From Chloroflexi bacterium CFX6 (GTDB taxonomy: Bacteria; Chloroflexota; Anaerolineae; Anaerolineales; Villigracilaceae): a stretch of DNA of 64,000 nucleotides. The stretch lies in the NCBI GenBank assembly GCA_030263595.1, contig SZPG01000009.1:1-64000 (forward strand), written 5' to 3'. A program made the position numbers and the translations under genes. The stretch's first letter is position 1, and every line of letters begins with the position of its first letter. Positions 63,080 through 64,000 of the stretch are shown here, piece by piece. The notes under the pieces are model-generated. The model did not search any database. It saw only the letters and a program-made list of their open reading frames with translations, and was not told the origin of the DNA.

Positions 63080-63421
63080 TCACGCCTTTTCCTCGACCAT
63101 GCGCCGGTTTGCGACGTTCAGCAGTTTTTGCAAACGCGCGGTTTCAGCCTGCAACACGCCTCGACCGTGACTGCTGAGCGCATACACCTTTCGGTCGCGG
63201 ATATTGCCCCTGGGTTCGGCGTCCTCCAGGCGGACGATCCAGCCCTGGTCGAGCAGGCGTTTGAGCGCGCCGTATAACGTGCCGGTGCTGAGGATGACGC
63301 GATCTTCACTGAGCGTCTGCACGTCCTTCATAATGGCGTAACCGTGCTTCGGCTTCGGCGAAAGACTCAGCAGGATGAAATAGGTGGTTTCAGTAAGAGG
63401 GAGTTGAACGGGTTGTTCCAT
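63080..63421 (-). CDS. PadR-family transcriptional regulator
   Basis: The 113-residue product is the short PadR type. The winged helix has the typical LPLTETTYFILLSLSPKPKHGYAIMKDV, then ILSTGTLYGALKRLLDQGWIVRLE and the wing KVYALSSHGRGVL. A short C-terminal helix gives dimerisation. PadR proteins repress their own operon until a ligand binds. The gene heads the minus-strand membrane/FG-GAP operon, and a perfect palindrome lies 20 bp upstream of its start. Confidence 0.92.
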   Translation of the reverse strand: MEQPVQLPLTETTYFILLSLSPKPKHGYAIMKDVQTLSEDRVILSTGTLYGALKRLLDQGWIVRLEDAEPRGNIRDRKVYALSSHGRGVLQAETARLQKLLNVANRRMVEEKA

Positions 63422-63440
63422 CTGGAATTCTCACTCTGAT

Positions 63441-63457
63441 ATGTCGCCTGGCGACAT
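63441..63457. promoter_or_regulatory. PadR operator palindrome
   Basis: ATGTCGCCTGGCGACAT is a perfect palindrome with one central base, of the ATGT...ACAT type known for PadR sites. It lies between the padR promoter and its start codon, so binding would block transcription. Confidence 0.75.
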
Positions 63458-63470
63458 GTAGGTTGACGAT

Positions 63471-63499
63471 ATAATACCCGATTTCCCGGCAAAAGGCAA
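63471..63499 (-). promoter_or_regulatory. padR operon promoter
   Basis: On the minus strand TTGCCT (63499-63494) and TATTAT (63476-63471) are 17 bp apart. The start point would be near 63463, directly before the operator. Confidence 0.7.
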
Positions 63500-63522
63500 G
63501 CCCTGTCACGGATAAAAATCAC

Positions 63523-63550
63523 TTGTAAAGCCATTGCGCCTGTCTATAAT
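63523..63550 (+). promoter_or_regulatory. Promoter of the right-edge nitroreductase
   Basis: TTGTAA (63523-63528) and TATAAT (63545-63550) with a 16-bp spacer, 26 bp before the ATG at 63576. Confidence 0.6.
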
Positions 63551-63575
63551 GAAATTCGAGGAAAGGACGGCGGCC

Positions 63576-64000
63576 ATGGATTATTTCGATGTCATGGACA
63601 GACGGCGTTCCATACGCGCGTTCAAGGATCAGCCGGTCGAAGCGGAAAAGTCCTGGAAAATTCTGGAAGCCCTGAACCAGGCGCCATCGGCGGGGAACCT
63701 GCAGGCGTATGAAGTCTATCTGGTTTGCGACGCCAGACATAAACTTGCGCTGGTCGAAGCCTCCGGCGGTCAGGAGTTTCTCGCGCAGGCGCCGCTGGTA
63801 TTGGTCTTTTGCGTACATCCTGACAGATCAACGAAAAAATACGGGAAGCGCGGCGCGGAACTGTATTGCATACAGGATGCCGCCATCGCCTGCGCGTTTG
63901 CCATGCTTGCAGCCACGGCGCTTGGGCTGTCAACGGTTTGGGTGGGCGCGTTCGATGAAGAGGCTGTCCGCCAAATCATTGATGCGCCGCAGGCTCACCG
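63576..64000 (+). CDS. Nitroreductase-family FMN protein, cut by the window end
   Basis: The 141 visible codons start MDYFDVMDRRRSIRAF. The FMN-binding NQAPSAGNLQAYEVYLV and the later IAAAFAMLAATALGLSTVWVG-like block follow; all are typical of nitroreductases. GAAAGGACGG precedes the ATG. The frame runs off the right edge. It is divergent from padR with about 150 bp between, so the PadR operator could affect both. It is not closely similar to the nitroreductase at 13050. Confidence 0.85.
   Translation, partial: MDYFDVMDRRRSIRAFKDQPVEAEKSWKILEALNQAPSAGNLQAYEVYLVCDARHKLALVEASGGQEFLAQAPLVLVFCVHPDRSTKKYGKRGAELYCIQDAAIACAFAMLAATALGLSTVWVGAFDEEAVRQIIDAPQAH

Overview
The window looks like a chromosomal segment of a GC-rich Chloroflexota bacterium, most likely class Anaerolineae. 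This rests on gene content and style only: very GAF-rich sensor proteins, housekeeping genes of that flavour, and promoters with TATAAT close to the start codon. No 16S or other phylogenetic marker is present, so the placement is an inference.

1-15.3 kb is ordinary chromosome. Plus strand: uvrC with a lone receiver-domain gene, then a translationally coupled release-factor block (prfA, an agmatinase-family gene, prmC, tsaC). Minus strand: tsaD, an M24 peptidase, a decayed zinc-ribbon gene, selA and two membrane proteins. Plus strand again: a nitroreductase, a HAD phosphatase and a polyprenyl diphosphate synthase.

15.36-24.69 kb is an integrated element of about 9.3 kb bounded by an exact 61-bp direct repeat equal to the 5' part of a tRNA-Gly(CCC) gene. 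It carries two tyrosine recombinases, an XRE regulator with a palindromic operator, a run of small secreted or membrane cargo genes, an attenuator-like leader, a primase-polymerase and 34-bp iterons. I see no relaxase, conjugation, capsid or terminase gene. Integration left the host tRNA promoter on a broken tRNA copy at the left and an intact tRNA behind an element-borne promoter at the right.

24.8-54.4 kb is the centrepiece: a co-directional, tightly packed run of 16 genes. It has two single-domain receivers, eleven kinase-less GAF sensors (ten membrane-bound with different N-terminal sensory modules), a ParA-type ATPase, one hybrid histidine kinase, and a threonine-synthase-like enzyme fused to a receiver domain. 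The ten membrane sensors share one cytosolic cassette: a full GAF domain, a conserved W...GY(R)Y segment, the C-terminal half of a GAF domain, and a terminal fragment resembling the first helix and strand of another GAF domain. The first, soluble sensor has four GAF-like domains and the same terminal fragment. The only kinase begins with the C-terminal part of a GAF domain. My reading is that many interchangeable sensors dock on one kinase and that the REC-fused PLP enzyme is one output; this is a hypothesis.

54.5-64 kb holds an EamA-family transporter, a dispersed palindromic repeat, and a minus-strand PadR-led operon: padR, an FG-GAP repeat protein, a permease-prefix membrane protein, and two paralogous membrane proteins with beta-propeller-like C-termini, one interrupted by a single-base frameshift. 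A second nitroreductase gene runs off the right edge.
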